Assembly (NCBI RefSeq): GCF_000518605.1
Contig: NZ_KI912458.1
Location: forward strand, 343,673-407,672
Direction: 5' to 3'
Source: Shewanella fidelis ATCC BAA-318
GTDB lineage: Bacteria; Pseudomonadota; Gammaproteobacteria; Enterobacterales; Shewanellaceae
DNA length: 64,000 bases
The notes below the pieces were generated by a model. It searched no databases, was not told the DNA's origin, and saw only the letters and a program-made list of their open reading frames with translations. Both the position numbers and the translations under genes were made by a program. Numbering within the stretch: the stretch's first letter is position 1; each line of letters opens with the position of its first letter. Positions 49,904 to 61,000 of this stretch are shown in pieces.

Positions 49904-51154
49904 TTACATTGCGGCGTAAGCCTTGTTAACTTCTTCACTAATAATTGCTATACCTGCACGCATCTTGGCTTCGTCCTGTACATAGTTCATACGCAGACAC
50001 TGGTGTGCGTGTTGCCACTCTTGTTTTTGGCCAAAGAAGAAATATTCTCCCGGCACAATCAATACTCCACGCGCTTTTAAGCGCTTATAAAGTTCCATGG
50101 TGTTGATTGGCAAATCATCAAACCATAACCAAAGAAACATTGCCCCCTCTGGCTTATGGATTTTAAAACGACTGTCAGTAATCGATTGCTGTAATAAATC
50201 GACTGCAAATTCCGATTTTTGCTGGTAAAACGGCTTAATCACTTCACTACTTAAACGCAATAAATCACCAGAATCGATCATATGTTTCGCAATCGCAGGG
50301 CCAAAGCCACCGGGTGCTAAGCTAATAATACCGCTCAGGTTGGTTAACGCTTGTGTGATCTCTTCATTGGCGATAACAATACCGCAGCGAACACCGGGCA
50401 GGCCAAGTTTGGATAAGCTCATACATAAAATGGTATTGCTGTTCCAAAACGGCGTCACTTCTTCAAAAATGATATTCGGAAACGGTGTGCCATAAGCATT
50501 GTCAATGATTAGCGGAATATCATGGCTGCGCGCCAGCTCATCTAGCTGGGCAACCTCATTATCCGTAAGAACATTGCCTGTTGGGTTGGTTGGTCGTGAT
50601 ACACAAATCGCAGCAATAGAGTTATCAATTTCTAATTGCTTAAAATCAACATGATACTTGAACATGCGATTATCAAGCGTTTCAATTTCCGGGCGGTAAG
50701 AGACAAAAATATCATCATCTAAGCCGGCATCTGCATAACCGATATATTCTGGCGCTAGCGGTAATAAAATCTTTTTATGGCTGCCATCAGCTTGCTTGCC
50801 GGCGAGTAGATTAAACAGATAAAAGAAGGCGTTTTGACTACCGTTGCTTAGGCTAATATTTTTCTCACTAATATCCCAGCCGTAGGTTTCACGTAGAAGA
50901 GATGCTAACGCTTTAAGGAAGCCATCTTTGCCTTGTGGGCCGTCATAGTTGCTGAGCGCGGCAACCAGCTCACCGTTGGCCAGCATGTCGGTTGTAGCTT
51001 GCTGAAAATAATCTTGCATTGCTGGTATTGCGGCGGGGTTGCCACCGCCAAGCATAATTGCTCCCGGAGTAGATAATCCTTCATTAAGATCATCCATCAG
51101 TTGAGTAATGCCGGAGTAACGATTAAATTTTTCACCAAACTTTGAAAACTGCAT
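49904..51154 (-). CDS. avtA: Valine-pyruvate aminotransferase
   Basis: A PLP-dependent aminotransferase of 416 residues, the length of E. coli AvtA (417), which exchanges amino groups between valine or alanine and the matching 2-oxo acids. The opening FSKFGEKFNRYSGITQLMDDL, with IMLGGGNPAAIP following, is specific for AvtA. The cofactor Lys is K249 in MSLSKLGLPGVRCG; SRPTNPTGNVL and IIDNAYGTPFP carry the Asn and Asp/Tyr that contact PLP, and the substrate carboxylate Arg is in CLRMNYV near the C-terminus. A terminator hairpin follows. Confidence 0.96.
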   Translation of the reverse strand: MQFSKFGEKFNRYSGITQLMDDLNEGLSTPGAIMLGGGNPAAIPAMQDYFQQATTDMLANGELVAALSNYDGPQGKDGFLKALASLLRETYGWDISEKNISLSNGSQNAFFYLFNLLAGKQADGSHKKILLPLAPEYIGYADAGLDDDIFVSYRPEIETLDNRMFKYHVDFKQLEIDNSIAAICVSRPTNPTGNVLTDNEVAQLDELARSHDIPLIIDNAYGTPFPNIIFEEVTPFWNSNTILCMSLSKLGLPGVRCGIVIANEEITQALTNLSGIISLAPGGFGPAIAKHMIDSGDLLRLSSEVIKPFYQQKSEFAVDLLQQSITDSRFKIHKPEGAMFLWLWFDDLPINTMELYKRLKARGVLIVPGEYFFFGQKQEWQHAHQCLRMNYVQDEAKMRAGIAIISEEVNKAYAAM

Positions 51155-51466
51155 GCTATCTCGTACCGCTATTGCTTATGTACGCCTGTAGTAACAATAC
51201 TCAGCACAAAAGGCACTTATTTTTTCAGTTTTTAGTGACTAATTTGGCATAAGTCATATTTTATTGATGAAATCGTAAATTTTTTGTGCAGTTGTTTTAC
51301 TTGAAGTAAAAGCGTTCAATTTGCGCAGAATCTAACTCGCTCAGCCTTACTCCGTTGAACTTAGGGCGCTAACTATTGTTAAAGTGGCCGAGTTTTCTTA
51401 CTATCAATGCCAATTTAAAATCATATGCTCACGCTTCTCGAGCCCCGCATTGAAAGATGAGACCCC
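51155..51466. other. 312-bp divergent spacer between avtA and sbcD
   Basis: No gene is supported. It contains the palindrome described at 51295 and must hold promoters for both directions. No clear -10/-35 pairs or LexA-type box (CTGT-N8-ACAG) were identified. Confidence 0.4.
51295..51311. promoter_or_regulatory. 17-bp perfect palindrome, candidate operator
   Basis: TTTTACTT-G-AAGTAAAA lies 141 bp from the avtA start and 156 bp from the sbcD start. It does not match LexA, CRP or FNR consensus; regulator unknown. Confidence 0.45.
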
Positions 51467-52612
51467 ATGAAATTTATCCATACCTCTGACTGGCATATTG
51501 GCAGGCAGCTTCACAACCAGAGTTTGTTAGACGATCAACGTTATGTGCTAAATCAGATAGTCGAGCTAGCAAAATCAAATGAGGTTGATGCGGTGGTGAT
51601 TGCCGGTGATATTTACGACCGCTCCGTGCCGCCGGCTAATGCAGTTGCGCTGCTTGATGATGTGGTTAATCAATTGGTCAATCAGCTGGGTATTAAAGTC
51701 ATCATGGTTGCAGGTAACCATGATGGCCATGAGCGTCTCGGCTTTGCATCACGACAAATGCAACAAAGTGGCTTGTATATTATTGGCCCGTTAACGTCGC
51801 AAATTGAGCCAATCATATTACAAGGTAAGCAGGGTGGAGCGGCGTTTTACCCTTTGCCTTATGCTGAGCCTGCTACAGTACGGCATCTATATGATTGTGA
51901 CGCCAGCACCCATGAAGAGGCGATGCAAACCTTGCTTGAGGGCGTGACAGCACATGATAGCCAAGGCTTACCTAAAGTGGTGATTGCTCACTGTTTCTTA
52001 GATGGCGGTAGTGAGTCTGAATCTGAACGACCACTCAGTATTGGCGGCGCAGATAAAATCTCTCCAAGTTTATTTAAAGACTTTGCTTACACTGCGCTTG
52101 GTCACCTGCACGGGCCGCAATATAAAGGCCAAGAGCATACTCGCTATTCAGGTTCGATCCTTAAATATTCATTCAGTGAACAAAAGCAGAATAAGTCAGT
52201 GACTTTGGTGGAGTTTGACACAGATAACCTGCCGAAAATTAGCTTGTTACCGCTAACTGCCATGCGTGATGTACGCATTGTGGATGGCGCTTTAGATGAA
52301 CTGCTGCTAGCTGGTGAAAACGATGCGAACCGTGATGATTATTTAATGGTGCGCTTATCAGACAAACACGCCATTTTAGATGCCATGGGTAAACTGCGTA
52401 ATGTTTATCCTAATGTATTACACCTAGAGCGAACGGGGTTAATGGCAAATAACGAGCAACTGGCAATTCGCGCTGACCATATCAAAAAGGGCGAGTTAGA
52501 GATGTTTGCTGACTTTTTTAATCAAGTTTCAGGTGAGGCGTTAACGCCCGAGCAGCAGCAGATGATGGTTGCAACGATAGATGCGCTGCATAAGTCGGAG
52601 GATAACCGATGA
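51467..52612 (+). CDS. sbcD: Exonuclease SbcCD, subunit D
   Basis: Mre11-type nuclease of 381 residues that, with SbcC, opens DNA hairpins and trims blocked ends in recombination repair. Metallophosphoesterase motifs are in order: IHTSDWHIGR (D8, H10), VVIAGDIYDRS, VMVAGNHDGHERL, VIAHCFLDGG and YTALGHLHGPQ. The C-terminal capping region follows (about 280-381). An ATGAGACC ribosome context precedes the ATG; the last 4 bp overlap sbcC (ATGA), indicating coupled translation. Length is near the E. coli protein (400). Confidence 0.97.
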   Translation: MKFIHTSDWHIGRQLHNQSLLDDQRYVLNQIVELAKSNEVDAVVIAGDIYDRSVPPANAVALLDDVVNQLVNQLGIKVIMVAGNHDGHERLGFASRQMQQSGLYIIGPLTSQIEPIILQGKQGGAAFYPLPYAEPATVRHLYDCDASTHEEAMQTLLEGVTAHDSQGLPKVVIAHCFLDGGSESESERPLSIGGADKISPSLFKDFAYTALGHLHGPQYKGQEHTRYSGSILKYSFSEQKQNKSVTLVEFDTDNLPKISLLPLTAMRDVRIVDGALDELLLAGENDANRDDYLMVRLSDKHAILDAMGKLRNVYPNVLHLERTGLMANNEQLAIRADHIKKGELEMFADFFNQVSGEALTPEQQQMMVATIDALHKSEDNR

Positions 52613-55600
52613 GACCTTTATCGTTAACTATGGTGGCATTTGGCCCATTTGCAGGCAAACAGGTTATTGATTTTGAAACCTTGGGTAAGAACCCACTGTT
52701 TTTAATTAACGGGCCAACAGGTGCGGGTAAAACCACGATTTTAGATGCTATCTGTTTTGCTTTATATGGCAAAACCACTGGTGATGAACGTGAAGGCAGC
52801 CAGATGCGCTGTGATTTAGCGGCGGATAACTTACTGACAGAGGTGAGTTTTAAGTTTGAGCTAGGTGAGCAGCATTTTCATATTCGCCGAGTACCAGAGC
52901 AGCAACGCGCTAAGAAAAATGGTGACGGCTTTACGACTCAAAAGAGCGAGGCGCAGCTTTACAAGTTAGAAGCTGATGGTACTGAAGTGCCATTAGTTGC
53001 AGCAAAAGTGTCTGACGCCACAGCTAAAATAGAAGAGTTTACCGGCTTAGATGTTGATCAATTTCGACAAGTGATGGTGCTGCCACAAGGTAAGTTTCGT
53101 GAGCTACTAATGGCTGACTCTAAAGAGCGTGAAAAGATCTTTAGTCAGCTTTTTCAAACTCATATTTACCGTAAAATTGAAGAGAAATTAAAGCAGCAGG
53201 CAGCGGGTATTCGCAAAGACGTTGAAGCGATGCGCAATCGTCGTGACGGGATATTTCAAGGCGCAGATGTGGTAAGCGAACAAGCGCTTGTTGATGAACA
53301 AACTCAGCTACAGCCTCAGCTCGTTGCAGCAGAGGAGTTAAAAGCAGAGTCTGAACAACAGGTATTAGCTTGCAACCAAAAATTGGATAAAGCGTTACAG
53401 CAACAAGCTGACTTAAATAAGCTTAATCAGCTTAAAGCCGTTTCTGCTGAGCTGTTAAGTCAGCAACCACATATTGAACAGCAGCAACAGACATTACAGC
53501 TTGCTAAGCGGGCGCAATTGTTACACCCCTTGCATCAGTCGGTAAACGCTCGACAAGCCGAATTCGCACAATCTAAATCGGCACTTATCGCTAAGCAGCA
53601 GCAAGAACAACAAACGGCTAAAGCACTAGCTGATTCTGAAACCAATGTTAGCCAGTTGCCAGTCATTGAAGGTCAGATTTTAGCGGCGCAACAACAGCTG
53701 AAACAGCGACAAGATCTGATCCCGCAACTGACCGAAATTGATGGGCTTGTAGCCAAGCTGGCGCAAAAAGAGCAAGCAATGCAGCATAGTGAGCAGCAGG
53801 GTAAAGGGCTGAAGCAGCAAGCTGAAGCCCTAAGCGAGCAAAAGCGTGCGGCGCAAAATCAATTAGACGGATTAAAAGCGCAAGCTGCGCCGCTGTTGTC
53901 ATTGCAGCAACAGCTTAATGATACTAAGCAGCATTTAAGTATCTATCAGCAGTGGCAAAGCCTTAACAATGAAATCGCCAATAACCTTACTAAATTGCAA
54001 CAGGCTAAGCGCAATGGTGCTGAGCTTAATCAGCAGCATCAAGCGTTGAAAACAGCAAGTGAGACCTTGCAGTTTAAATGGCATAGCGGTCAAGCGGCAA
54101 TTCTTGCTGCCAAACTTAATCCGGGTGATGCATGTCCTGTTTGTGGCAGTTTAGAGCACCCAAACCTTGCCAGCAGCCATGAAACGCCACCGACTGATGA
54201 AGCCAGAGAGCAAGCGCAAAACGCTGAAGCAGAGGCATTTGCTAAGCTAAACCAAGCCCGCAATGATTACCGCTTGCTACAGCAAAATGTGAGTAATTTA
54301 GAGCTGCGCGCTAATGAGTTGCAGCTACAGTTGGCAGATGTCGCAACGATTAGCTTTGAAGAGTTAAGTGCTAATTTGGCTCAAATTAGTCAGCAGTTTA
54401 ATGACGCAGAAAAAGCCCAGCAGCAACAAGCTGAGCAAGATTCTCAACTGGTTAATATGCAGCAGCAAGAGCAAACATTAACCCAACAGTTAGAGCAAGT
54501 ACGTGAGCAATATGCTGGCCTGAAAGAGCAAATGGCCAGTGACAAAGGTCAGTTGCAACAGCTTAAAGCCAATCTGCCAGATGATATTACAAGCGCTGAA
54601 GAACTTAACCAAGAGGCTGTCAGACTTAAGCAAAGTATTGAAGCAGAGCAAAGCAAGCTACAAAACTTGCGCACAGAACATGCTAACGCGCAGCAAAATC
54701 ATGCCGCTGTAAAAGAAGCCTTAAAAGCGGCGCAACAAACTCAAGTCACCGCAGAGCAGCTATTTGAACAAGCACAAGCCGAGTTTAATACTCAGTTGCA
54801 TCAATCGCAGTTTGTTGATTTGCCTGCCTATGAGGCAGCGTTACTAGATAGTGCAAGTCAGACGCAACTTGAACTGGTAATTAAAGACTTTGAACAGCGT
54901 AAAATCAGCAATCAAGCCAATATTGAGCAGCTTGATGCTCAATTAGCAGATATTGAACTGTTGGATGTAGATAAGCTTAGTCAAGATAAAGCGGAGATCA
55001 GCGCCAAGGCAACGCTAGTGCTAGACCAGTGGCAAAAATTAAGCGCTCGCGTGCAACAGCTGGCACAAACTCAGCATCAGCTAACTGAGCTTAATACACA
55101 GGCTAAGCAGCTTGAGTCGCAATATGCTGTGGTGGGCACTTTATCTGATATAGCGAATGGTCAAACAGGCAATAAAATAAGCTTACAGCGCTTTGTGCTT
55201 AGTGTGTTACTTGATGATGTCTTGCTTGCAGCTAGCCAGCGTTTACAGTTAATGAGTAAGGGACGTTATCGCCTATTGCGCAAAGAAGATCGTGCTAAAG
55301 GTAATAAAGCCTCAGGCTTAGAGCTTGAAGTTGAAGATGCTTACACAGCTAAAGTACGCGCTGTTGCCACATTAAGCGGTGGTGAAAGCTTTATGGCAGC
55401 ACTTTCAATGGCGCTGGGATTATCTGATGTGGTGCAGGCTTATGCTGGTGGTATTCGGCTTGATACCTTGTTTATTGATGAAGGCTTTGGCAGTTTAGAT
55501 CAAGACTCGCTGGAACTGGCTATTCGTACTTTAATGGATTTACAGTCAGCAGGGCGCATGGTTGGTGTGATCTCCCACGTGACCGAGATGAAAGAGCAAA

Positions 55601-55665
55601 TAGGCAGTCGCATCGATTTGAAAAAGACCGCAATGGGGAGCGAGATCAATATCGTTTTACCTTAA
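52609..55665 (+). CDS. sbcC: Exonuclease SbcCD, subunit C (SMC-like ATPase)
   Basis: A 1018-residue Rad50-like ATPase. Walker A is GPTGAGKTT (residues 35-43) within LFLINGPTGAGKTTILD. Two long Gln/Ala/Leu-rich coiled coils (about 175-505 and 525-850) flank the zinc hook C509-P-V-C512 in DACPVCGSLEHP. The ABC signature is LSGGESF at residues 922-928, followed by Walker B in LDTLFIDEGFGSLD and the H-loop ISHVTEM. It forms the ATP-gated tether of the SbcCD complex. The coding sequence is rich in CAG/CAA codons because of the coiled coils. A terminator follows. Confidence 0.97.
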   Translation: MRPLSLTMVAFGPFAGKQVIDFETLGKNPLFLINGPTGAGKTTILDAICFALYGKTTGDEREGSQMRCDLAADNLLTEVSFKFELGEQHFHIRRVPEQQRAKKNGDGFTTQKSEAQLYKLEADGTEVPLVAAKVSDATAKIEEFTGLDVDQFRQVMVLPQGKFRELLMADSKEREKIFSQLFQTHIYRKIEEKLKQQAAGIRKDVEAMRNRRDGIFQGADVVSEQALVDEQTQLQPQLVAAEELKAESEQQVLACNQKLDKALQQQADLNKLNQLKAVSAELLSQQPHIEQQQQTLQLAKRAQLLHPLHQSVNARQAEFAQSKSALIAKQQQEQQTAKALADSETNVSQLPVIEGQILAAQQQLKQRQDLIPQLTEIDGLVAKLAQKEQAMQHSEQQGKGLKQQAEALSEQKRAAQNQLDGLKAQAAPLLSLQQQLNDTKQHLSIYQQWQSLNNEIANNLTKLQQAKRNGAELNQQHQALKTASETLQFKWHSGQAAILAAKLNPGDACPVCGSLEHPNLASSHETPPTDEAREQAQNAEAEAFAKLNQARNDYRLLQQNVSNLELRANELQLQLADVATISFEELSANLAQISQQFNDAEKAQQQQAEQDSQLVNMQQQEQTLTQQLEQVREQYAGLKEQMASDKGQLQQLKANLPDDITSAEELNQEAVRLKQSIEAEQSKLQNLRTEHANAQQNHAAVKEALKAAQQTQVTAEQLFEQAQAEFNTQLHQSQFVDLPAYEAALLDSASQTQLELVIKDFEQRKISNQANIEQLDAQLADIELLDVDKLSQDKAEISAKATLVLDQWQKLSARVQQLAQTQHQLTELNTQAKQLESQYAVVGTLSDIANGQTGNKISLQRFVLSVLLDDVLLAASQRLQLMSKGRYRLLRKEDRAKGNKASGLELEVEDAYTAKVRAVATLSGGESFMAALSMALGLSDVVQAYAGGIRLDTLFIDEGFGSLDQDSLELAIRTLMDLQSAGRMVGVISHVTEMKEQIGSRIDLKKTAMGSEINIVLP

Positions 55666-55717
55666 TTGATTTGCGCTTATAAGAGTTGCGGTCAAACTAA
55701 ACACAGCTTTCGTTATT

Positions 55718-55764
55718 AACCCCATTGTAATTAGCCGTTTATTGAGCCAATACAATGGGGTTTT
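55718..55764 (+). terminator. Rho-independent terminator after sbcDC
   Basis: Perfect 12-bp stem AACCCCATTGTA / TACAATGGGGTT with a 21-base loop and trailing TT; 52 bp after the sbcC stop. Confidence 0.75.
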
Positions 55765-55932
55765 GTGGCTTTAACTGAGCAAAATTTCGTTTTAGTGAAA
55801 GTTGATAACTGATTTGTGCAGCCGATCAGTTTGTAAATGGCGTCAATTTTGATATAACTTGGCATCAAACCGCGTTTTTACGGGGTTTTATAACCAAAAA
55901 GATAATCAGAATAACGAAAGTTGAGGCCCACG

Positions 55933-57219
55933 TTGCGCGCAAGTAAATTTTCTATGTTAAATATGTCTCGAAACCGTTGGGCGGCATTACCATCGCTTCA
56001 CCGAAAACTGTTATTGGGTTCATTCATGGTGGTGGGGATCGCACTTATGATGCCAAAGCATTCTGAATTATTACCGCAACGGATCCCTGTTCAACTCGAT
56101 ATTGATGCCATTCTTGCTAAAAGTGCCACTATACCAAGTGTAGAAGTATTAGAGCCAGTCGCCGATTTTCAAAAGCAAATCGTTAAAGGTGACACCTTAA
56201 GTGGCTTGTTTGAGCAAGGTGGCGTGGATCAGCAAACCATGTATCGAGTACTTGAAGCTGACTTAAACGTATTGGCATTAGATACCTTAATGCCGGGCAA
56301 TAAAATTGAATTTTGGTTAAATGATGCCGGTGAGTTAGAAAAGCTTAGCCTGTACTTTAACGCCGCTCGCCAAGTGATCTTTAGTCGTTTCGATGACGGT
56401 TCTTTTAATGTTGAGGAGATCAATATTGAAGGTATTTGGCGTGATCGAGCCATATCTGGGCAAATTCACGGCTCTTTTTATGTGTCAGCACAAAAGATGG
56501 GCCTAAAGGCGGCTGAGATCCAACGTGTTGAGGCGTTATTAAAAGAGAAGCTCAATTTTGCTAGAGACTTACGCGCTGGCGATAAATTTTCGGTATTGAT
56601 GAACGATCAGTATATTGATGGTGAAGCCACAGGAAATAGTCATGTGTTAGGTGTGACCATTGAACGTGGCTCAAGCAGTATCAATGCTTACCAGTTTAGT
56701 GACGGTAACTTTTATGACGAGAACGGTGAAAGCCTCGCACGCGCATTTCAACGTGTTCCACTGTTGAAAAACTACCGTATAAGTTCACGATTCAATCGCC
56801 ACCGCCATCACCCAGTGACAGGTCGCACATCTCCGCATAACGGAACTGACTTCGCAACGCCAATTGGTACTAAGATTATCGCCCCAGGCGACGGTATCGT
56901 TTCTTTGGTTACCGATCATCGTTATGCTGGTAAATACGTAGTGATAGAGCACGGTAATAAGTACCGCACCCGTTATCTTCACTTATCTAAAGCACTTGTG
57001 CATAAAGGTCAGCGAGTATCTCGTGGCCAAGTGATTGCGCTTTCAGGCAATACGGGACGTATTACAGGACCGCACTTACATTATGAGTTCCATATTAATG
57101 GTCGCCCGGTGGATCCTATGAAGGCTAAAATTCCGATGGCAAGCAAATTGTCATCAAAGCAGATGGATGAATTCAGCCAGATAGTAAAAGTACGAAAAAT
57201 GATGATGGGTATTGCTTAA
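55933..57219 (+). CDS. M23 family peptidoglycan endopeptidase, MepM-like
   Basis: About 428 residues; TTG 55933 is taken as start because GAGG lies 6 bases upstream, though ATG codons 7 or 10 codons later are also possible. Residues about 22-40 form a membrane anchor (LLLGSFMVVGIALMM). Residues about 80-130 form an OapA/LysM-like domain (FQKQIVKGDTLSGLFEQGG). The C-terminal lysostaphin-type domain starts about residue 280: zinc ligands H302 and D306 in PHNGTDFATPIGT, and H381-x-H383 in GPHLHYEF. MepM-type enzymes cut peptide crosslinks to allow cell wall growth. Monocistronic. Confidence 0.92.
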   Translation: MRASKFSMLNMSRNRWAALPSLHRKLLLGSFMVVGIALMMPKHSELLPQRIPVQLDIDAILAKSATIPSVEVLEPVADFQKQIVKGDTLSGLFEQGGVDQQTMYRVLEADLNVLALDTLMPGNKIEFWLNDAGELEKLSLYFNAARQVIFSRFDDGSFNVEEINIEGIWRDRAISGQIHGSFYVSAQKMGLKAAEIQRVEALLKEKLNFARDLRAGDKFSVLMNDQYIDGEATGNSHVLGVTIERGSSSINAYQFSDGNFYDENGESLARAFQRVPLLKNYRISSRFNRHRHHPVTGRTSPHNGTDFATPIGTKIIAPGDGIVSLVTDHRYAGKYVVIEHGNKYRTRYLHLSKALVHKGQRVSRGQVIALSGNTGRITGPHLHYEFHINGRPVDPMKAKIPMASKLSSKQMDEFSQIVKVRKMMMGIA

Positions 57220-57243
57220 CCGCTAGCTATCGTTTTTGTTGTA

Positions 57244-57270
57244 ATCAAGCCATCCACAGGATGGCTTGAT
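57244..57270. terminator. Hairpin between the M23 peptidase and yqfB
   Basis: Perfect 11-bp stem ATCAAGCCATC / GATGGCTTGAT with a 5-base loop between convergent genes; followed by GCTTTCT on the plus strand. Confidence 0.65.
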
Positions 57271-57336
57271 GCTTTCTAGGCTGACAAAACGGGTTTATAC
57301 AAATAGAGAGCAAATCAATAGAGTGTTGCTGCTATT

Positions 57337-57657
57337 TTAGGCTTTTTCGTCAAGTACCTTAAAACGGATAAAGTACAAGTTGTTCGTTGCAGGATAGAGC
57401 CTGCGTAGCAGCCATTTCAATATAAACACAAAGGGTAAGTTTTCAGCTTTTGCATGGACAGAGGTCAGCTTATCCAGCTCTATCTCCTCAACAGCAAGAA
57501 TGGTTAGGCGGCAAATTTTACAGTGATCTTCATGGGTATAAGCAGTAACAATTTGCCCAGGGTAATAATTACTGTCTGATTTATCACGGATGGTGGCGGT
57601 TTTTTTACCTGAAAGGATCTGCCGAGCCAAGCGTTTAAAAAACGTAATTTTAGCCAA
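57337..57657 (-). CDS. yqfB: ASCH domain protein, YqfB-like N4-acetylcytidine amidohydrolase
   Basis: A 106-residue single ASCH domain. ITFFKRLARQILSGKKTATIRD matches the YqfB opening, including the GKKT-x-x-IRD motif with the Lys implicated in catalysis. The middle CKICRLTILAVEEIELDKLTSVHAKAEN and the final LYPATNNLYFIRFKVL also match. E. coli YqfB hydrolyses N4-acetylcytidine and related acetylated cytosines to cytidine. Start ATG 57657 with AAGGAAC upstream. Confidence 0.9.
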   Translation of the reverse strand: MAKITFFKRLARQILSGKKTATIRDKSDSNYYPGQIVTAYTHEDHCKICRLTILAVEEIELDKLTSVHAKAENLPFVFILKWLLRRLYPATNNLYFIRFKVLDEKA

Positions 57658-58019
57658 TGAGTCGTTCCTTTTTAGTGATTTGTTATTTTATTAGATAACA
57701 AAAGTGCTCGCTCCGGTTTGCTTGAATCTCAATATACCTAACTCTCCTTTGTAAGCTCATTCAGCGCTTTGATTTTTGAGTAAGTATCGCAAAATTTCCC
57801 TTTGTTTCTCAGGCTATTCGTCAACAGGGGTTAATACAAAGGCGTACAAAATGCTACATTTGTTAATTAATGTCGTAAGGCTCCCAGTGTTCCTACAAAG
57901 TTGATGTTACCTAACTGCCCCCTTTTTCAATGTATAGTAATTCGCCATATTGTAGCTGGTAAAAAAATGATAGGTTGTTATTAAAAATTCGTACTTGTCT
58001 TTTTATATAGGGATATAAC
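57658..58019. other. 362-bp AT-rich gap upstream of the Rhs-like gene
   Basis: No gene is supported and no terminator is visible. TAGGGAT directly before 58020 is the ribosome site of the Rhs-like gene. No repeats or insertion-sequence ends were seen. Confidence 0.4.
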
Positions 58020-61000
58020 ATGAAGACACCAATGGATTGCCGTACTATTTTTTTTAGTTTGGCCTACTGCTTATCCTCTTTTTATTTTTCGAACGCATCA
58101 GCGTCTACCATTGCACTTTCTGGGCAATTTAAAGTTAGCGAATCAGGTGCTGCAACCTATAAGTTACCAATAGACATCCCCAAAGGGCGGGGAGGTGTTA
58201 AACCTAATGTATCACTTTCTTACTCATCCTCTAGTGGTGACGGTTACCTTGGATTTGGATGGGGACTTCAAGCGAATTCAGTGATTTCTCGATGCCCCTC
58301 GTCTTTTGAGCAAGATGGTAAGCAGCGTGGTGTGAAGCTTGATAATCTAGACAAGTTTTGCCTTGATGGTCAACGTCTTATTCTTGTATCTGGCACCTAT
58401 GGCGCAGCCAATTCTAAGTATCGCAAGGAACTCGATGATTTTTCTGTGACAACAGCGCTTGGGCAGCTCAATGGTGGAGGCCCTGCAGCATTCAAGGTTG
58501 AAAATAAAGCCGGTGAGACGCATTACTATGGTGATGTTTATGCGCAAACTGGTAAAAATTTTAAAAATGGTGAAGGGAGCAATCAATTTGGTGATGCACT
58601 CGTTACAATAAATAACACCTTTACAAGTAACAATGATGTAGCGCGTTTATGGGCAATTAAGGGCGTTGAAGATGCTGTAGGCAACTACATAAGCTTTCAT
58701 TATACCAAGACTCAAACTGAGCATTATATTTCCCGCATAGACTATGCAGGGCACAGTGCTGGTGCATTACCCTACCAAAGTATTCAATTTGATTATATTG
58801 ATAATCCAAAACCTAAAAGTGGTTACCTTAATGGTGGAGAGTTTAGCCTCACTAAGCTTCTTAACCATGTAGACGTCGTCATTGACGGCGTATTGTCGCG
58901 TCGCTATAACTTGACGTACAACACATCAGATGTAATTGAGGAGCGCAATTACCTAGACAGTATTATTGCTTGTGTTGACGAGCAAAGAAGTGACTGTAGC
59001 CAACCTATTGTGCTTAGTTGGACTCGCCCTGCGAATAAACCAGAGGTGGGGTTAATCGAGATTATTGACCCAGAAACGCAGGAATCTCGCTGGGTTAAAA
59101 ATGCTTCAGCGTATTATGTACCGTTCAATTCAGCGACAAAGATGAGTGTCCCTGCTGGAGAATATAGAACTGCACAGGTGTTTGATGCTGATGGAGACGG
59201 TTTAGCAGATATGATTTATGCCCGAGGAGGGCGATGGTATAAGCGCTCTTTGTCGACAGGTGTTGAACTTGCAATGACTAGCTTGGGCGCTAATAAGCAC
59301 CAATATGCGCAATCTATCGATATTGATGGTGATGGTCAGCGTGACTTATTAGTCGCATCAAGCAAGACAAGTCAATGGCATGTGATCGCATTTAAACCCT
59401 CAACCATCCCTTCTCAGGACTGTGAGCCAGATGGTAATGGAGGACAACTCTGTGTTGATAGTATCAGAGATGTTAATTACACCCTAACTAACCTGGGGGT
59501 GACAGCTACAGGCCTTGAAAATAGTGCCATGGTGGCTGATGTTAATGGCGATGGTCTGGAAGATATTGTGTTTCTCGGTGGTGATAAAATTAAGTGGTAC
59601 AAAAATTTAAGAGGCAGTTTTGCCAATGCTGCAACCTTGTATACATTTCCAACCGATGAAGGCAACCCTCAGTTTGAACCATTAATTACGCAACGAACAG
59701 CCAATTTTAAAACCAGCGCTGCGATTGATGTCAATGGAGATGGCTTGACGGACTTACTGCTTAAGGTGAAAGAGACTAAAACGCAGTGTGTTAATTCACG
59801 AGGTCAAGTGCTCGCATTTGTTCGAACAAGAGACGAGTGCGAAAGAGATCATCGCGCAAACTGGCAAGAAGATATTACTAATGATTGGCGGTTATTGGTT
59901 TCTACTGGTAGCAGTTATGTTGAGCAACAACGGTTGCATGGTACAACCAATGTTGACACGTTACGAGTGGCTGACATTAACGGTGACGGTCTTACCGATA
60001 TTTTCTACGAAACAGGTAATAGGTGGTGGCAGCGTTTATCAAATGGAATGCAGTTTACAGGCAGTGTCGACACGGGGGTGATTACCAGTAGTTCTAAGAA
60101 GTACAATACTTACTTTGTTGACTTGAACGGTGATGGCCGCACAGATATGTTGGCGCCGTCAGGCAGTAGCGCCTTTAAAATTTATATGTCGGTACCAACC
60201 ACAGGCCATACTTCGGCTTATTGGCAATCAAGAGGGACCATGAGTGTCAGCCCAAGCCGGACTATCCGCTTTGGGGATGTCTGGGGGCGTGGCCGAGTGG
60301 ATATGCTGTCAAATAATGGCAGTAATTGGTATCGCCATGCTAATGCACTTAATAAAAATGACAGCACCATCAATGCTATCACTGATGGTTTTGGCGTGAA
60401 GACTCAGATTACTTATGCGCAGCTAACCGACAGTGTATCTGGTATTTATGACGTCTATAAAACCCAGAACTCAAGTAACATAGATCCAAGCAAAAATTTT
60501 TCATTTATTGCACCGCTTAAAGTGGTTAAGCGTGTCAGTACCGAAGTCAGTAACACGAGTGAAGTCGCGGTACGCTATGAATATGGTGGTTTATTGGTTA
60601 ACCGTCTAGGTCGTGGATTTCAAGGGTTTGAATTGCTGCGAACCATTGATGAACAATCTGGTATAGAAACAGAAACCCTATATGAGCAAACATTTCCTCA
60701 AACTGGTTTGCCAAAGGTGACACGACAAACCTACCAAGGCCAAGCACTTTCTGAGTCGAGGAACCGCTACACTTTCAGTACTACGTCAACATCAGAGACG
60801 GCAAAGCTATATCGTCAAACTGATGCAATAGTGACTGAAATTGTGCGCCAATACGACTCCGCAGGCACGGTATCAGACTTAACAGAAACGCAAACAGTAA
60901 ATAGTTATGATACTTGGGGTAATCTTGAAGCCAGTGATATTACAATCACCGATTTAAGCACAAACCAAGTGGTTGCTCGCACTGCGACGACCAATCAATA

